Assembly (NCBI GenBank): GCA_009760885.1
Contig: CM019715.1
Coordinates: forward strand, 24,207,642-24,271,641
Source: Achatina immaculata
Taxonomy: Eukaryota > Mollusca > Gastropoda > Stylommatophora > Achatinidae
DNA: 64,000 nt
Direction: 5' to 3'
Part shown: piece by piece, positions 1 through 11,231 of the stretch
Numbering within the stretch: the first letter of the stretch is position 1
Layout of the letters: each line of letters starts with the position of its first letter
Program-made: the position numbers and the translations under genes
The notes under the pieces: generated by a model
What the model saw: only the letters and a program-made list of their open reading frames with translations
What the model was told of the DNA's origin: nothing
Databases searched by the model: none

Positions 1-810
1 GAATATTCTTAGTTAAAATTTTTCTGGAAGATTGCCATTTGCTGTTATAACTTACTTAACTAAAAAGTACAATAATTATTCTGGACTGTATTAGGTGCCA
101 GTATGGTTGGATTATTTTGAGTGGATTGGATAATGCTAATATTGTTTTTTTTTGTTTTGTTATAGATTATTGGTTCCATGTCTGAGTCTTTCCAGAAAGA
201 GTCATGTTACTATGGAAGAGGTTAGGCTTTGTCATGCAGTGCATTGGAAATGTACCAGAAGCCCTGGAAGTATCATTGCTACATGTTGGAAGTCCCTGGG
301 AGATTAAGGCTGCAGTTGGAGATTCTCTTAAGCATAATTTTTTATAGATTGTATAGTTCTTGTGCAGCAATTAGTGAATGTATTTTTTTTTCTCTGTTTA
401 TTTTTTGTATAACGGATTTATTAGCAGTTAATTAGGATGGATGATAAATCATGTAGCCTTCAATAAGGTGACATTACTGATGATGACTTATCAATAGCCA
501 ATTGTTATGGCATTTACCATGTTCAAATTGGTTATTTATCTTTGATGAGACAGCATTGCCTTGGATGTGACATTATTACCACGGATGTGATGTTATGAGG
601 AGATTACACAAACAGGTGTGGTTCTCTGATTGGGTACCTAGGCCGGAACATGGAGATTCCATGTGACCGAGCCTAAGGTAAAATTACCAGAGGGGGTCTC
701 TTTTTTTTTGTAAGGACCTAGATATTACATTGTTTTGTTGCGCGTACATGTGGTACGTGGCACAGTCCCTTTGGGGATAAATAAAAGGTGGATTAGCCTG
801 GTACCAAAGT
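1..810. other. Noncoding stretch, no gene seen
   Basis: Only short random-looking open frames are present. A T-rich run lies near 150 and another near 700. The segment 720-800 contains GATAAATAAAAGG, which could be a promoter or polyadenylation-like signal of a decayed LTR, but nothing supports it further. Confidence 0.4.
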
Positions 811-1093
811 TTTGCCTGTTCTGCATATGTTAATGGATAATTACATATGTTAAGAATGGATGATTATATATGATACCTAAAGATTTGCCTATTCTGCATA
901 TGTTTAATGGATGATTACATATGTTAAGAATGGATGATTATATATGATACCTAAAGATTTGCCTATTCTGCATATGTTTAATGGATGATTACATATGTTA
1001 AGAATGGATGATTATATATGATACCAAAGTTTTGCCTGTTCAGCATATGTTTAATGGATATTTACATATGTTTACGAATGGATGATTAATAAT
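811..1093. repeat. Tandem repeat, about 73 bp x 4
   Basis: Four head-to-tail copies of a unit containing TTGCCTATTCTGCATATG, ATTACATATGTTAAGAATGG and ATGATTATATATGATACC. The two middle copies are nearly identical and the outer ones are diverged. A degraded fifth copy may run to about 1,180. Confidence 0.85.
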
Positions 1094-1394
1094 TGTAACC
1101 CAGATGAACCTATTCTGCGTATGTACAGCATATAGCTGCATTTGTCAGTGATAGCAGATTATATATGGTACCAGAGTTTACCTATTCTATGTATGTGTAT
1201 TGAGGAGTCACACATAATAGAAATAGATGATTGTATATGAAGTGGACATGGGCTGAGTATAGCCGAAAGTCACACGAACAGTTTATGGGTATAGTCAGAG
1301 TATGAAGTTCTATGTTGAGAGTCGATTATTATCTTTGAATTAGCCTGGAGTTATAATTTGGATAAGTAGATTGGTTTTTTGAAAGTTTTGACAG

Positions 1395-2720
1395 GCAAAA
1401 CTCTACTTTTTTGGGATGGGGGAATATTATAGCAGTACAGGCTAGGGGTTATACCCAGGATTGGTATTTAGGAAATAATTAATAGAATGAGTACCCTTGT
1501 TTGAGAGGTAGGTTGGTTGAGACCATTGAGCGGGGGTCTTGGGAAAAGCGTGCAGCATGGCGAAAACTGAGTGGGTAGGAATAGTATAAATATCACTCAC
1601 GATTAGTCTAAAGAGGAATGCCTTACTTGTTTTGTGTAGCAAGAGTCTTACTTGTTTTGTGTAGCAAGAGCCTTACTTGTTTTGTTGTAGGAAGAATTTT
1701 AGTAGTTTTGATGTAGATGGAATCTCGTTTAGGAACAGTTTCTAGCAGTGGAAATTTGTTGGTAGTTGGAGGAATTAGGTTTCTTGATCGCTGAGGTTTT
1801 AGGTGGAATGTTGTGAGTATGATTTCATGTGTATAGGACTTATTGTAAGGCAGATTGCCTTTTACTCATTTTCCTGTTATGTCCATGTTGCGGACAGTCT
1901 CATGTGCCAGATATAGGATAGGTTGTTATGGAGATTGCATATGTTATACGTTACTACTCATAGCGTTGAATATACACATAAGAGTAGGTAGTTATTTGAA
2001 TATTGTACACCTTGGTACACCTTGTGGGTAGAATTAGGGTTGTTTTGGATAGTGATTAGTTTGATTAATTTTTTTTTTGGAGAGTTTTCTGTAAAAGTTA
2101 GTAATTTTTTGTTGGAGATATTTGATGGCCAAATATCTACCTTTAGGGGGTGGGGAGATATTCTGTAACAGAATAGCAATTCTGTTCAGAGATTAATTGT
2201 GTAGCGCTAATAAATTGTGTTGCGTAGACTACGTCATTAGGAAGGCCCGTGTGCAAAAAGTCGTTAGAAAGGTCCGTGTGAAAAAGCCGGTCGTAGGCAG
2301 TCTATGTGTGAAAAGTTGAACTGGATGGACGTGTTGGGCGAACGAGAATGGGGTAGAGCGAGTCTTGTTGTCAGAATTAGTTTAGTTTGTTTTTTTTCTG
2401 TGTGGCTGCAGTCCTTGGTAAGCCTGTAAGTATGGTTTTTTTGGTATGAATAAATCATTGTAAGGTTTTCCTTGCCCATGTGGCGTAGATATTTCACGAC
2501 GGGCATTTGTTGCTGTGAATTTCTGTAATAAATGTGTGTGTCTGATGATAAACTACACCAATTGGCTTTGTGGAAATTCTCATTGTTGACCAGTTTGTTT
2601 TGGTCGGAAGACAGCCAAGTTATGTTCAAGTTGTTGTATTCGTACTAATTTTGTGGAGTGGAAAGCCTGGGTGTCTTGTTGTATTTTCTTAGTGTATAAT
2701 ACAGAAAATTAGGTGATGCT
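1395..2720 (+). other. Possible decayed LTR-element end with two polypurine-tract-like motifs
   Basis: Two related blocks, near 1,405-1,440 and 2,133-2,175, each carry TCTAC followed by a T-run and a G-rich tract (GGGATGGGGGAATATT and AGGGGGTGGGGAGATATT). This looks like a polypurine tract next to an LTR start. Sequence after the second block contains AATAAATGTG, which could be a polyadenylation signal. No coding region, matching second LTR or target duplication was found, so this is a weak call. Confidence 0.25.
1614..1692. repeat. Short tandem repeat, about 30 bp x 3
   Basis: Three copies of CTTACTTGTTTTGTGTAGCA separated by AGAG(T/C). The third copy has lost a few bases. No coding role is seen. 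Confidence 0.75.
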
Positions 2721-2839
2721 TAGAACACCAGCAACAAGAAGAAACTTATATAAGTTGAAACTGTACTCCACAAGAGGATTCAATCAATCCAGTAGTCTCC
2801 TTGTAAGGGGAATCCTGCTTTAGTGGCGCCGTGATTCTG

Positions 2840-4535
2840 CTTCACCATATCCATTCTGACATCACTATCTAAACCTCTTGAAAAGCATATTAAAACGTTA
2901 ACACTGCTCCACATGCAAGATAACTAATAGACAGTCAGTTAGATTTTAGACCAAATTACTCTTGCCACACAGCATTAACTAAAATGACAGAAAGCTGGCT
3001 GTCTAATATAAATGATGACATATTGTGTGGTGCTGTCTTTGTTTTTTCAAGAAAGCCTTCGAAATAAATGATCATGAAATTCTTGCAAAACAGCTGGAAG
3101 GTTATAGATTACACCCTGACCTAACAAAATGTATTACATCTTTTCTCTCAGGTAGAAAACAAGTAGTATGCTTTAGAAACAAAATATCTGGCTCGTCTAT
3201 GGTTGATACTGGTATTCCTCAAGGCTCCATTCTTGGTCCTCTTCTCTTTGCTACCCATATTAACGACTTACCACTACATTTGAAGCACTCTTCATGTGAT
3301 CTTTTTGCTGATGACTGTACTGTTTACAATAGTGACTATGGCATCAATAAACTACAAACAACGCTCCAAATTGATATAAACAGTTTTATTAAATAGAGTA
3401 ATAAAAACGGTATGTTGCCCAAAAAAACAAAATCCATGCTCATCACTACAAGACAGAAACTGCAGAATGCAACAAAAACTTCACTACAGCTTTGTACTGG
3501 GACTAAGGCAATAGAAAATATTCATGAACATAAAACTCTAGGACTCATCATTGATCAGCATTTAACTTGGAATTCTCACTTACATAACCTAACAAACTTG
3601 ACTGCACAGAAAGTTTACCAATTAGCCAAAATTAAACACTTTATCGACAGAGACACAAGAAAGATATACTACATATCATACATACAAACACACTTAGATT
3701 ACTGTTCCACAATCTAGGATGAATGCTCAGTCTCAAACACAAAAAGGCTCCACTCACTTCACAAGCGAGCATTAAATCTGATTTGTGACAAACGCCCAGT
3801 ACAGACTGTAGATCAATACAAACAACTCAAAATTCTACCCATCAAAAGTAGAATCATTTTTAATAAAGTTAAGTTTGTTCACAGAATTCTGTCGCACAAT
3901 TCTCCGCCTTACTCGTGGTCACTGTTTACGTATAACACTAAACATAGCCAGCGTTTAAAAAAGTGTCTTCTTCCTAAACCCAGGATTGATCTGTACAAGA
4001 AAAGCCTTGCATACTCTGCAGTACAGCTATGGAACACCCTCCCCTACCACTTAAAATCCATTGGCAATACTGAATCCCTTAACTCAAACCTGTTTCACTA
4101 TTTACTTCCTTGTAATTATATGCCTCCATAGAATAACCAACACTCTCTCAACACATGACTCGCCAATCATCAAGTACTAAAATGACATAGTTCGAAAAGT
4201 AACTTGTTCGAAATTATTTTAATGTTTGTTAAAAAACATGTGTTAGAAGATCTCTATTTACAATGTATTTTTGTTTATGTATATGTCTGTGTGTACGTAT
4301 GCGTGAGAGCTATTTTATTAGGTTAATTACTTTTTCTCTTTTACTTTGAATGTAATAGTTAAATCTTACACTCTTTTGATATGTTTTTTCCTAATTTAAT
4401 TTGTATATTTGTATTAAATCGAGTGTGTGGGAAGAATGAAAGATGGATTGATGAAGAGCAGAATGTAAGACGGGCCTGTGTGCCCAATTCTTTACCCTTT
4501 AAAAATAAATATTATTCATTCATTCAAACTCCGTA
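2840..4535 (+). mobile_element. CR1-like LINE, 5'-truncated
   Basis: The segment starts inside the reverse transcriptase fingers (SKPLEKHIKT, then FRPNYSCHTALTKM) and runs to a 3' end of AATAAATATT followed by ATTCATTCATTCA, the short tandem tail typical of CR1-type elements. It is interrupted by stops and frameshifts. The 3' end abuts an LTR fragment at 4,536, so it appears to have inserted into that LTR or recombined with it. The CR1 label rests on motif style and tail; a Jockey-group relative is the alternative. Confidence 0.8.
3025..4131 (+). pseudogene. Reverse transcriptase pseudogene of CR1-like LINE
   Basis: Residues readable from the frames at 3,025-3,396, 3,412-3,717 and on to 4,131 cover the palm and thumb of a LINE reverse transcriptase. 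Motif A is degenerate (KKAFEINDHEIL). Motif B is TGIPQGSILGPLLF. The catalytic box is FADD at about 3,304. Downstream come the C-terminal signatures DYCSTI and SLAYSAVQLWNTLP, common in CR1-type proteins. A TAG at 3,394-3,396 and another stop at 3,715-3,717 break the frame. The upstream endonuclease is missing because of 5' truncation. The enzyme would copy its own RNA at a nicked target; this copy is dead. Confidence 0.85.
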
Positions 4536-4993
4536 TACAACCGCGTCTCACCGCGTGTCAAGTGTCAACTCCGTCTATACAATTGTTATTTATCTAAGTC
4601 ATTACGTTGCTATTTCGTGTCGGAGGTTTATTGTGTCCTCGCTTTTCATTGTGTCTGCCTTTTCTATTTGTCTTTTCTATTTTGTTTACTCGTGTCAACG
4701 TCCAGTCACTGCTTTGTTATCACTGGACCATCCTACTTTCTGACGTACCTCTTTTGATGTGTCAGTGTCACTGTGTCTCGTGTTTTTCTATTCACTGTTT
4801 TCTTTTGTCCGCGTCTTGTTCTAGTGTCATGGAAGTTTTATACCTTTCTTTCCTTTCTTCGACCTATATTTTTCTCTGTCGCTGTTTGATGTTACTATTT
4901 TCTTTACAGTATATTTTCATAATCATATTCATTAATAATAATAATAACTACAATATCCGTTACTTACAAGGCTATGCTACATACCTCCCCATG
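4536..4993 (-). repeat. LTR fragment (left LTR of minus-strand element)
   Basis: More than 90% similar by eye to 8,680-9,076 plus 10,986-11,056, for example GTCGGAGGTTTATTGTGTCC and TTACAAGGCTATGCTACA. Read on the minus strand it starts TGTAGCATAGCC, directly after a purine-rich GGGGAGGTA that fits a polypurine tract. The distal part is missing where the CR1-like LINE tail ends at 4,535. As the 3' LTR of the minus-strand element it should carry polyadenylation signals, but the relevant end is lost. Confidence 0.7.
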
Positions 4994-5984
4994 TTTTAGT
5001 CATATTGTTAACATTATGACTACAAAAAAAACTAGCAAAGTGCCTTGTAAGTAATAGACTACCCACATATTTCCATCTTAACAACACATACAAGAAAAAA
5101 ATCACTTTTCTGTCACCTCCCCTTGTTTTTAGTCAGAATGTTAACCGTCAGCTATATCGACTGCTTTGTCTAAATACATTGTAGTTAAATTCTCTCAATA
5201 CTTCATAATCATCATAGAACAGAAAAATATGTACCACAATTTTTACATCGTCTTCAAAAATTTGCCCATAAAACATTAATTCATTATTCTTCTTTAGATG
5301 ATACATATTCCGTATCAAAGTGTCTTCCCATACACATTCAAGAAAAAGAAAAAAACATACATTCTTTCAAATGACAAAAACATAATATCAAAACATTTGA
5401 GGCCCAACCTAAAAAAAAAAAAAAAATCACCTTATTGACCTTGTGATGAATTTACATTGGCTAACCTCTCGATTCTCATCTTCAGTGGCAACAACAGGAT
5501 ATATCACACACATTCCCTGATACATACTCAGTGTGAAATATGTGATTTACTGGCTCCTTGAAAAACATAATACTCCCATCATACTCTCAACGAATTTTTT
5601 TCCACTAACATCAATTATTCTACCCCCTAGTACCTATATATCCATGATAATTCTGGGGTCTCCATCTCGCTATGCCAATCTTGCTAGTGCTGAGGATGCC
5701 CTCATATTGTTACTCCAAATACAACCTTGTCGGTTACACTAACCAATATGGCAAAACCCAAGTATGCCACTCTAATGTATCTATTTTACGCCAGAGTTTG
5801 TCTCAGTATTTCAAAAATTGGAAGTATGTAATTCATCATCATCATCATCATCATCACAAAATTATACCTAGCTAATACATGATATAAAACACTAACATTC
5901 ACAGTGTTATGGCAATACAATAATAGTTATACAAAAAAAATTACATCATCAATGCCAACTCCATTCTGAGTGTATATCATGAAC

Positions 5985-6642
5985 ACCAACAATTTATGTC
6001 ACCTTAACCTATATCTTGCTTTACATGTTTCTTCTATAAAATCATAGTTGTATGTGAGATCTGCCTTACGGTGAACGTTATTAATCTGCACAAACATCTC
6101 TGATGTGGACTGAGGAGGTGTAGTAGAATTCCACAATATCTCCATTGTTCTATCTACTTCTTCATTGTCAAGAACAATACATCCTTTTGATGTTGTCTTT
6201 CTGATTTTCTCTACCTTATCTATTGGTATTTTATTGGGTTTTGTCTTTATGTGTTTATTATTGTGTCGCTCAGTTGTATTTAGGTTCTGTGAACTAGTAT
6301 TAGGCTGATGTTTCCATATGTCTGACCATTTGCTTAACTCCAGATCATGGTCAATGAGATCTATTAATGCATCCTCTGTGTATATCTGTCCATGTTTGTT
6401 ATGTAATGCGGGATAGCATCATTAATTATTTCATTCTGTGTCGTGTGTGATTGTGACCTACTGGCATAATTTAGGATATCTTTCATAAATGTTTTAAGTT
6501 CATCTTCATCTGGAATATCATCATAATGTGATGTCAGCCTTTCGTCATTCATGTTAATGAATGTTACAGCACATATTGTAAAACCTGTACTATCTACGTG
6601 TCTCTGACAATTATTGCATTCTTTTACATTATCTTCATTCAT
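5985..6642 (-). pseudogene. Unrecognised LTR-element reading frame, one frameshift
   Basis: The frame 6,642-6,364 starts MNEDNVKECNNCQRHVD with a CxxC pair. After a frameshift near 6,400 a second stretch stays open to about 5,985, with KWSDIWKHQP and KIPIDKVEKIRK. It is acidic and Asn/Thr-rich. No catalytic motif was found. It may be the remnant of an extra gene downstream of the deleted polymerase, or the C-terminal end of Pol. Confidence 0.35.
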
Positions 6643-6660
6643 TTCAGTCTTTTTATCTTT

Positions 6661-7056
6661 TTATCTTGTCACTATAATTACAGTACTGGTTTCTTCATCT
6701 TTGCTCATATAATAAGACTGCGTAGGTACGTCATTTAACACGATCCTGCCTGTTTCTACACTAATATCATCTGTTTCAGTGGGTACAGTAATTGTGGCTA
6801 CATCCTTCGTCTGTATTAAACATTTTTCATTCATTGTAGTACCTACGTGAATTGTATTTGTAACTTTTCTGAATAACTCCGTAGCTGTATTTGCATCTTT
6901 CCTGCCAAACTCTGTATCTGTACTAGTACTACTGTCTTTTACTAGTGGTATATCGGTGTTGGTTTGTTTATCTTTTCTACTACAAGATCCCTGTGTGGCT
7001 ACCTCCTTTGTCTCATTTTTATGTCTTCGTCTATCTTTGTCTGATTTCCTACCCAC
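6661..7056 (-). pseudogene. Thr/Lys-rich open frame of LTR element, unrecognised
   Basis: About 131 residues in a different frame from the Gag-like fragment immediately upstream. The apparent start is GTG, so the frame probably entered by frameshift near 7,070 rather than by its own initiation. It is low in hydrophobic residues and repeats short Thr-rich blocks (KDVATITVPTETDD, STSTDTEFGRKD). No domain was recognised. It runs into a stop at 6,661 and the same frame reopens at 6,642. Confidence 0.35.
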
Positions 7057-7064
7057 TATAGCAT

Positions 7065-7451
7065 TTATTTCTTTCCTCTCAGTCTAACCAACCTTTCAGT
7101 GTTGTGTGGCATCAATCTGATGTTATTTCCTTTAAAAGAATTGTGCTGGTAGTTTTCTCTATACCTTGTGTCGTTGTAGACTGTTTGTCTGTTTTGATAA
7201 CTCATGTCTGTATAGTGTCTCTGGTTTTGATATTTGTTTCTTCTTCCATGTCGTCTCTCATTTCTATAAAAAGAGTTATGTGGCTGTCTAAAGTCTTTTC
7301 TAGGATACAAACTGCAAAGTGTTCTCATATTTCTTTCCTGTCTCAACTCTTTACCTAACCCAGCTACTTCTCTTTTCAGATATCTAATCTCCCATTTTAA
7401 TATATCTATGTCAGGTGTTTCTACAATCTGTTGTGTCATTTTCTCTAACAT
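7065..7451 (-). CDS. Basic Gag-like protein fragment of LTR element
   Basis: About 128 residues. Residues 1-45 are charged and heptad-like (IDILKWEIRYLKREVAGLGK), consistent with a short coiled coil. Residues 46-110 are rich in Arg, Asn, Gln and Tyr, as in nucleic-acid-binding Gag tails, but there is no CCHC knuckle. The C-terminus, RLMPHNTERLVRLRGKK, ends just before a reading in another frame that begins EINAIVG. In Gypsy-type elements a similar context leads into the protease D-T/S-G site. That triad is absent here. The upstream half of a Gag protein is missing or unrecognisable. Function is inferred from context only. Confidence 0.45.
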   Translation of the reverse strand: MLEKMTQQIVETPDIDILKWEIRYLKREVAGLGKELRQERNMRTLCSLYPRKDFRQPHNSFYRNERRHGRRNKYQNQRHYTDMSYQNRQTVYNDTRYRENYQHNSFKGNNIRLMPHNTERLVRLRGKK

Positions 7452-7956
7452 TCTCTCTGAAAAATCTCTGTATTATTCTTACTCTATGAAATACTCAGTG
7501 AAATAATCAATAATTTCTAGTGAAATTCTAACAAAGCAGTATAAATCAAACAAATATACACAGCAATTACAACAACAATCTCACTAATACATAACTTAAC
7601 TGTCTCTTGTTCTTGAGCGAATACATTGTCCCTCCGTTGTTGATGTTGTCGCTCTTTGTGAATGTCTAATTAATGTTCTCTGTATACCACCATTATTAAA
7701 CAAACAATTGTTCTTTGGCTAAATCACATCAATTCATTCTAGCACTTGATCGTCTGTACTTCGCGTTGTTCTATCCTCATTGATTTCGTTGTTAATATTG
7801 ATAATGTCTGAGTTCTTAATACTACCACTGTTAGAAAGATAAAATGTTCCAGGTCTGTCTAAATCACAAAAGGTTTGGTTATAACATCAGCACGTGATCA
7901 CTAGTACTTCGCAGTGTGGTCGCTGACATACCTTGGACGTCTCCTCCCAAATGTCG

Positions 7957-7976
7957 GGAAAAAGTCACCGGCGCCA
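7957..7976 (-). promoter_or_regulatory. Putative tRNA primer-binding site
   Basis: On the minus strand TGGCGCCGGTGACTTTTTCC begins at the inner edge of the LTR. TGG plus GCGCC is the usual start of a site complementary to a tRNA 3' CCA end. The LTR does not end in the canonical CA, so the exact boundary is uncertain. Confidence 0.45.
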
Positions 7977-9076
7977 GTATAACAATGTATTTGAGTGAAT
8001 CATATCATTGATGGTACCATTATAATATTGAAGAATGTGCATTATCTTTTAATGACTGATAGTAAAAGTGTTCTTTGGTTCTCTGATCATAACACATCGA
8101 TGATTCACATACATTACACTTCACTAAATCAGAGGAAGTCCGATGATGTTCTCTACAGAATTCATTTATTTGTCTTCTTTCTCTCTCGTGTCTTCTCTGA
8201 TGTGTGTTCTCTTCTTCTCTTGTCTGGACCGGTCTCAGTTCACTGACCGTCCTTGTTCCTTCGGCTCTGGGGCTCCCTCCTCTGTCTCTTCTTCTTCCTC
8301 GTTCCTTAATATTTGGTTCTCCTCTTCTTTCTTCATCGTTCTGTTCCCTGTTTTTATTGTCTGTTCTTCCGTCTTCAGGCTTCCTCCTCTGTCTCTTCTT
8401 CTTCGTCGTCCTTCCTACTACTTGGTTCCTCCTCTTTCTTCGTCTTTTCCCCTTCTTTCTTCGTTCTTCTGTTCCCCCTCGTATTTCTCCGTTCACCTTT
8501 TTATCTTCAAGTGCAGCTTTAACCAATAAGTATTTTAGCTCCACCCTTCAGATGTCCACTGGTTCCCATGCACGTTTTGATTGTCTGTCATTCAAACTTC
8601 CCCGTCGAAAGTCAATTGTCCAATAGGCCACGCCTCTAATATTTAATTGGTCAGCTGGCCAAGTTGGTCACTCCTTTATATAAACTCCGTGTACAACCGC
8701 GTCTCACCACGTGTCAAATGTCAGCTCCGTCTAGACAGTTGTTATTTACCTAAGTCATTATCTTGCTATTTCGTGTCGGAGGTTTATTGTGTCCTCGCTT
8801 TTCATTGTGTCTGCCTTTTCTATTTGTCTTTTCTATTTTGTTTACTTGTGTCAACGTCCAGTCACTGCTTTGTTATCACTGGACCATCCTACTTTCTGAC
8901 GTCCTTCTTTTGATGTGTCACTGTCACTGTGTCTCGTGTTTTTCTATTCACTGTTTTCTTTTGTCCACGTATTGTTCTAGTATCATGGTAGTTTTATACC
9001 TTTCTCTTCCTTTCTTCGACCTACTTTTCTCTGTCGCTATTCGATGTTACTATTTTCTTTACAGTATATTTTCATA

Positions 9077-10985
9077 CACTAGAACTGATAAAACAATGTA
9101 GAGAAATGAAGACGCAATGGAGAGTGACAAACAACAACAAAGATAAATATAAAACTTTAACAAAAGAAGTACGAAGAAACATAAGAAAAGACAAAAAACA
9201 ATACATACAAGATTGTTGTGAAAGAATAGAAGAACATCAGAGGTGTGGAAGAGATAGTGAAATGTTTAAAGAAATGAAGACATTGACGAGAAATGTCACA
9301 CCTAAGCTAAATGTAATTTGTGATGAGATGGGGAATACCCTGACAGAGACAGAGGAAATCCTGGAAAGATGGAAGGAATATTGCTAAAGAATTTATGAAA
9401 CAACCGACTGTGGAAGCAGATATCAACAGTGTGAATTATTATTGGAGGAGAAAGAACCCGAGCCGACAATGGATGAAGTTTTATGGGCAATAAAGAGTCT
9501 GAAAAATGGTAAATCACCAGGATGTGATGAGATAACCGCTGAATTTATTAAAGCAGGAGGAAAGGAGTGTGCAACAATCTATCATGCACTATGTAAAAAG
9601 ATATGGCATTCAGGTATTTGGCCAAAAGATTGGAAAAGAACTGTATTCATACCACTGCCAAAAAAGGGTAACCTGAAATTATGCACCAACTACAGAACTA
9701 TTGCCCTGATTAGTCATGCCAGTAAAATTCTGTTAAAAATCATAATGGGTAGACTTCGAAAGAAAATAGAAGAAGAAGTCAATATGGTCCAAGCTGGCTT
9801 CAGGCAAGGAAGAGGATCAAGAGATCATATATTCAATCTAAGATTAATAATAGAGAAATGCAGGGAGTTTAATGTGAATCTATATTTATCCTTTATAGAC
9901 TACTCAAAGGCATTTGATTGTGTACAACACCAGAAACTTTGGGAAATAATGGAAAAAATGGGATTTCCAACACATTTGATACAATTAACATCACTGCTGT
10001 ATCTAGACCAACAAGCAGCAGTAAGAATAAATGGGGAAACAACTTGGTTTGACATAAAACAAGGGGTCCGTCAGGGGTGCATATTGTCACCCTACTTATT
10101 TAACTTGTATACTGAAAATATAATGAGGAATGTTAGAGAAGATGTAGACAAAGAATATTACGATGCCATAACAGTTGGAGGTTATGAAATACCAGAGATT
10201 AGATATGCTGATGACACAGTATTGATGTCCACAACACAAGAAGGAATGGAAAAACTAATTATGTCAGTCCGCAAGAACAGCGAAGAGCAGAACCTCTATC
10301 TTAATGCAAAGAAAACTAAAGTGATGACAACTGACAAAACAAACAAGGCAACTGAAATATGTATCAATGAGGAAAAACTGGAAGAAGTGGAGAGTTTTGA
10401 ATATCTTGGATCACTACTAACTAATAATGGAGATACAATGAGGGAAATTAAACGGAGGACATCTATTGCTCTTCAGAAAGTAAAACAAATAAAGAATCTG
10501 TGGAGAGGAGCAGACAGAACCACAAAAATAAGATTTTTAAGGGCATGCATCTTTCCTATCGCAACATATGCCTGTGAGACCTGGACACTTAACAAAACAG
10601 CTGAGAAGCACATAAATGCCTTTGAATGTAAATGCTATAGAAGAGTTCTCCAGATATCGTGGACACAAAAAAGAACAAATATATCTATACTACAAGAGCT
10701 TAATATTGAAGAAGGCTGGCTAGTAAAGAGGATTAAAGAGAGAAAACTTAAATATTTTGGCCACATTAAACGTCATGATAATTTAGAGAAGACCGTATTG
10801 GAAGGATACATAATGGGAAAAAGAAAAAGAGGAAGACCGAAACGAAGATGGCTGCAAAACATCGTTGGTGATCTGGAAATGGATGCAGCAGCAGCAGGCC
10901 ATCTTGCTCACAACCGAGAGGCCTACAGGAGTGCTGTTTGGGAGGCAAAGTTCCGCAAGGGACATGCAAAGGAATGAATGAATGA
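9077..10985 (+). mobile_element. RTE-like LINE, 5'-truncated, with target-site duplication
   Basis: The element lacks its endonuclease and starts inside the region before the reverse transcriptase. It ends directly after the stop codon with a short (ATGA)n tail, as RTE elements do. The 11 bp target ATATTTTCATA is present at 9,066-9,076 and at 10,986-10,996. The best-preserved element in the window, so probably a recent insertion. Further pieces of this family lie near 18.6, 25.7, 26.0, 35.7, 37.9 and 56.1 kb. Confidence 0.85.
9106..10977 (+). pseudogene. RTE-like reverse transcriptase, one in-frame stop
   Basis: Two open stretches, 9,106-9,387 and 9,388-10,977, are in the same frame and separated only by TAA at 9,385-9,387, so the loss is a single nonsense codon. 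The longer part is numbered from its Met at 9,442 (511 residues). Fingers carry KSPGCDEITAEF and NYRTIALISHASKILL. Motif A is FIDYSKAFDCV. Motif B is GVRQGCILSPYLFNLY. Motif C is RYADDTVLM at about residue 253. The C-terminus has KYFGHIKRHDNLEKTVLEG and KRKRGRPKRRW, common in RTE-group proteins. All catalytic aspartates are present. It would have primed reverse transcription at a nicked target, but this copy lacks its own endonuclease. Confidence 0.88.
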
Positions 10986-11231
10986 ATATTTTCATAATCA
11001 TATTCATTAATAACAATAATAACTACAATATCCGTTACTTACAAGGCTATGCTACATAATGTCCCGGCCGCTGACAACAGGCTGTTTACACTATTTATAG
11101 TTGGAATCACTGAGACCCAGTCAGCTACGGTTATGCAGATCGTGTCTGACTATGTAGGGTGGTGCACCCGCAACAATTTTCCCAGAGCTTTACACTTTAG
11201 AGGACCCAGTATCACAACATTCGCACTCTAC

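Larger units (their letters stand above)
4994..7976 (-). mobile_element. Internal region of decayed LTR element without visible polymerase
   Basis: Bounded on the minus strand by a primer-binding-like site TGGCGCCGGTGAC (about 7,964-7,976) next to the right LTR and by a polypurine tract (4,994-5,003) next to the left LTR. A second purine tract, GGGGAGGTGAC on the minus strand, lies at about 5,115-5,125. The roughly 3 kb between holds a basic Gag-like open frame and a Thr-rich frame, but no reverse transcriptase, RNase H or integrase motif. It is therefore a deleted or non-autonomous element. A (CAT)n run occupies 5,835-5,857. Confidence 0.6.
7977..11056 (-). mobile_element. LTR (right copy) split by a LINE
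   Basis: The LTR occupies 7,977-9,076 and 10,986-11,056. On the minus strand it begins TGTAGCATAGCC at 11,056 and runs to the primer-binding-like site. It contains a CT/TC-rich tract (8,155-8,510) that creates long spurious open frames on both strands, a CCACGCCTC block (about 8,629) and TTTATATAAA (8,674-8,683). An RTE-like LINE sits in it, flanked by the duplicated target ATATTTTCATA. Confidence 0.65.

Noticed and set aside
2824..2843. TGGCGCCGTGATTCTGC as a second primer-binding site
   Set aside because: It resembles the site at 7,964-7,976, but the bases that follow read directly into the CR1-like reverse transcriptase (TISILTSLSKPLEKH), so it is at least partly LINE coding sequence.
8020..8626. 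Long open frames on both strands (up to 174 residues)
   Set aside because: They come from a CT-rich low-complexity tract in the LTR; Arg/Glu-rich on one strand and Leu/Ser/Phe-rich on the other.
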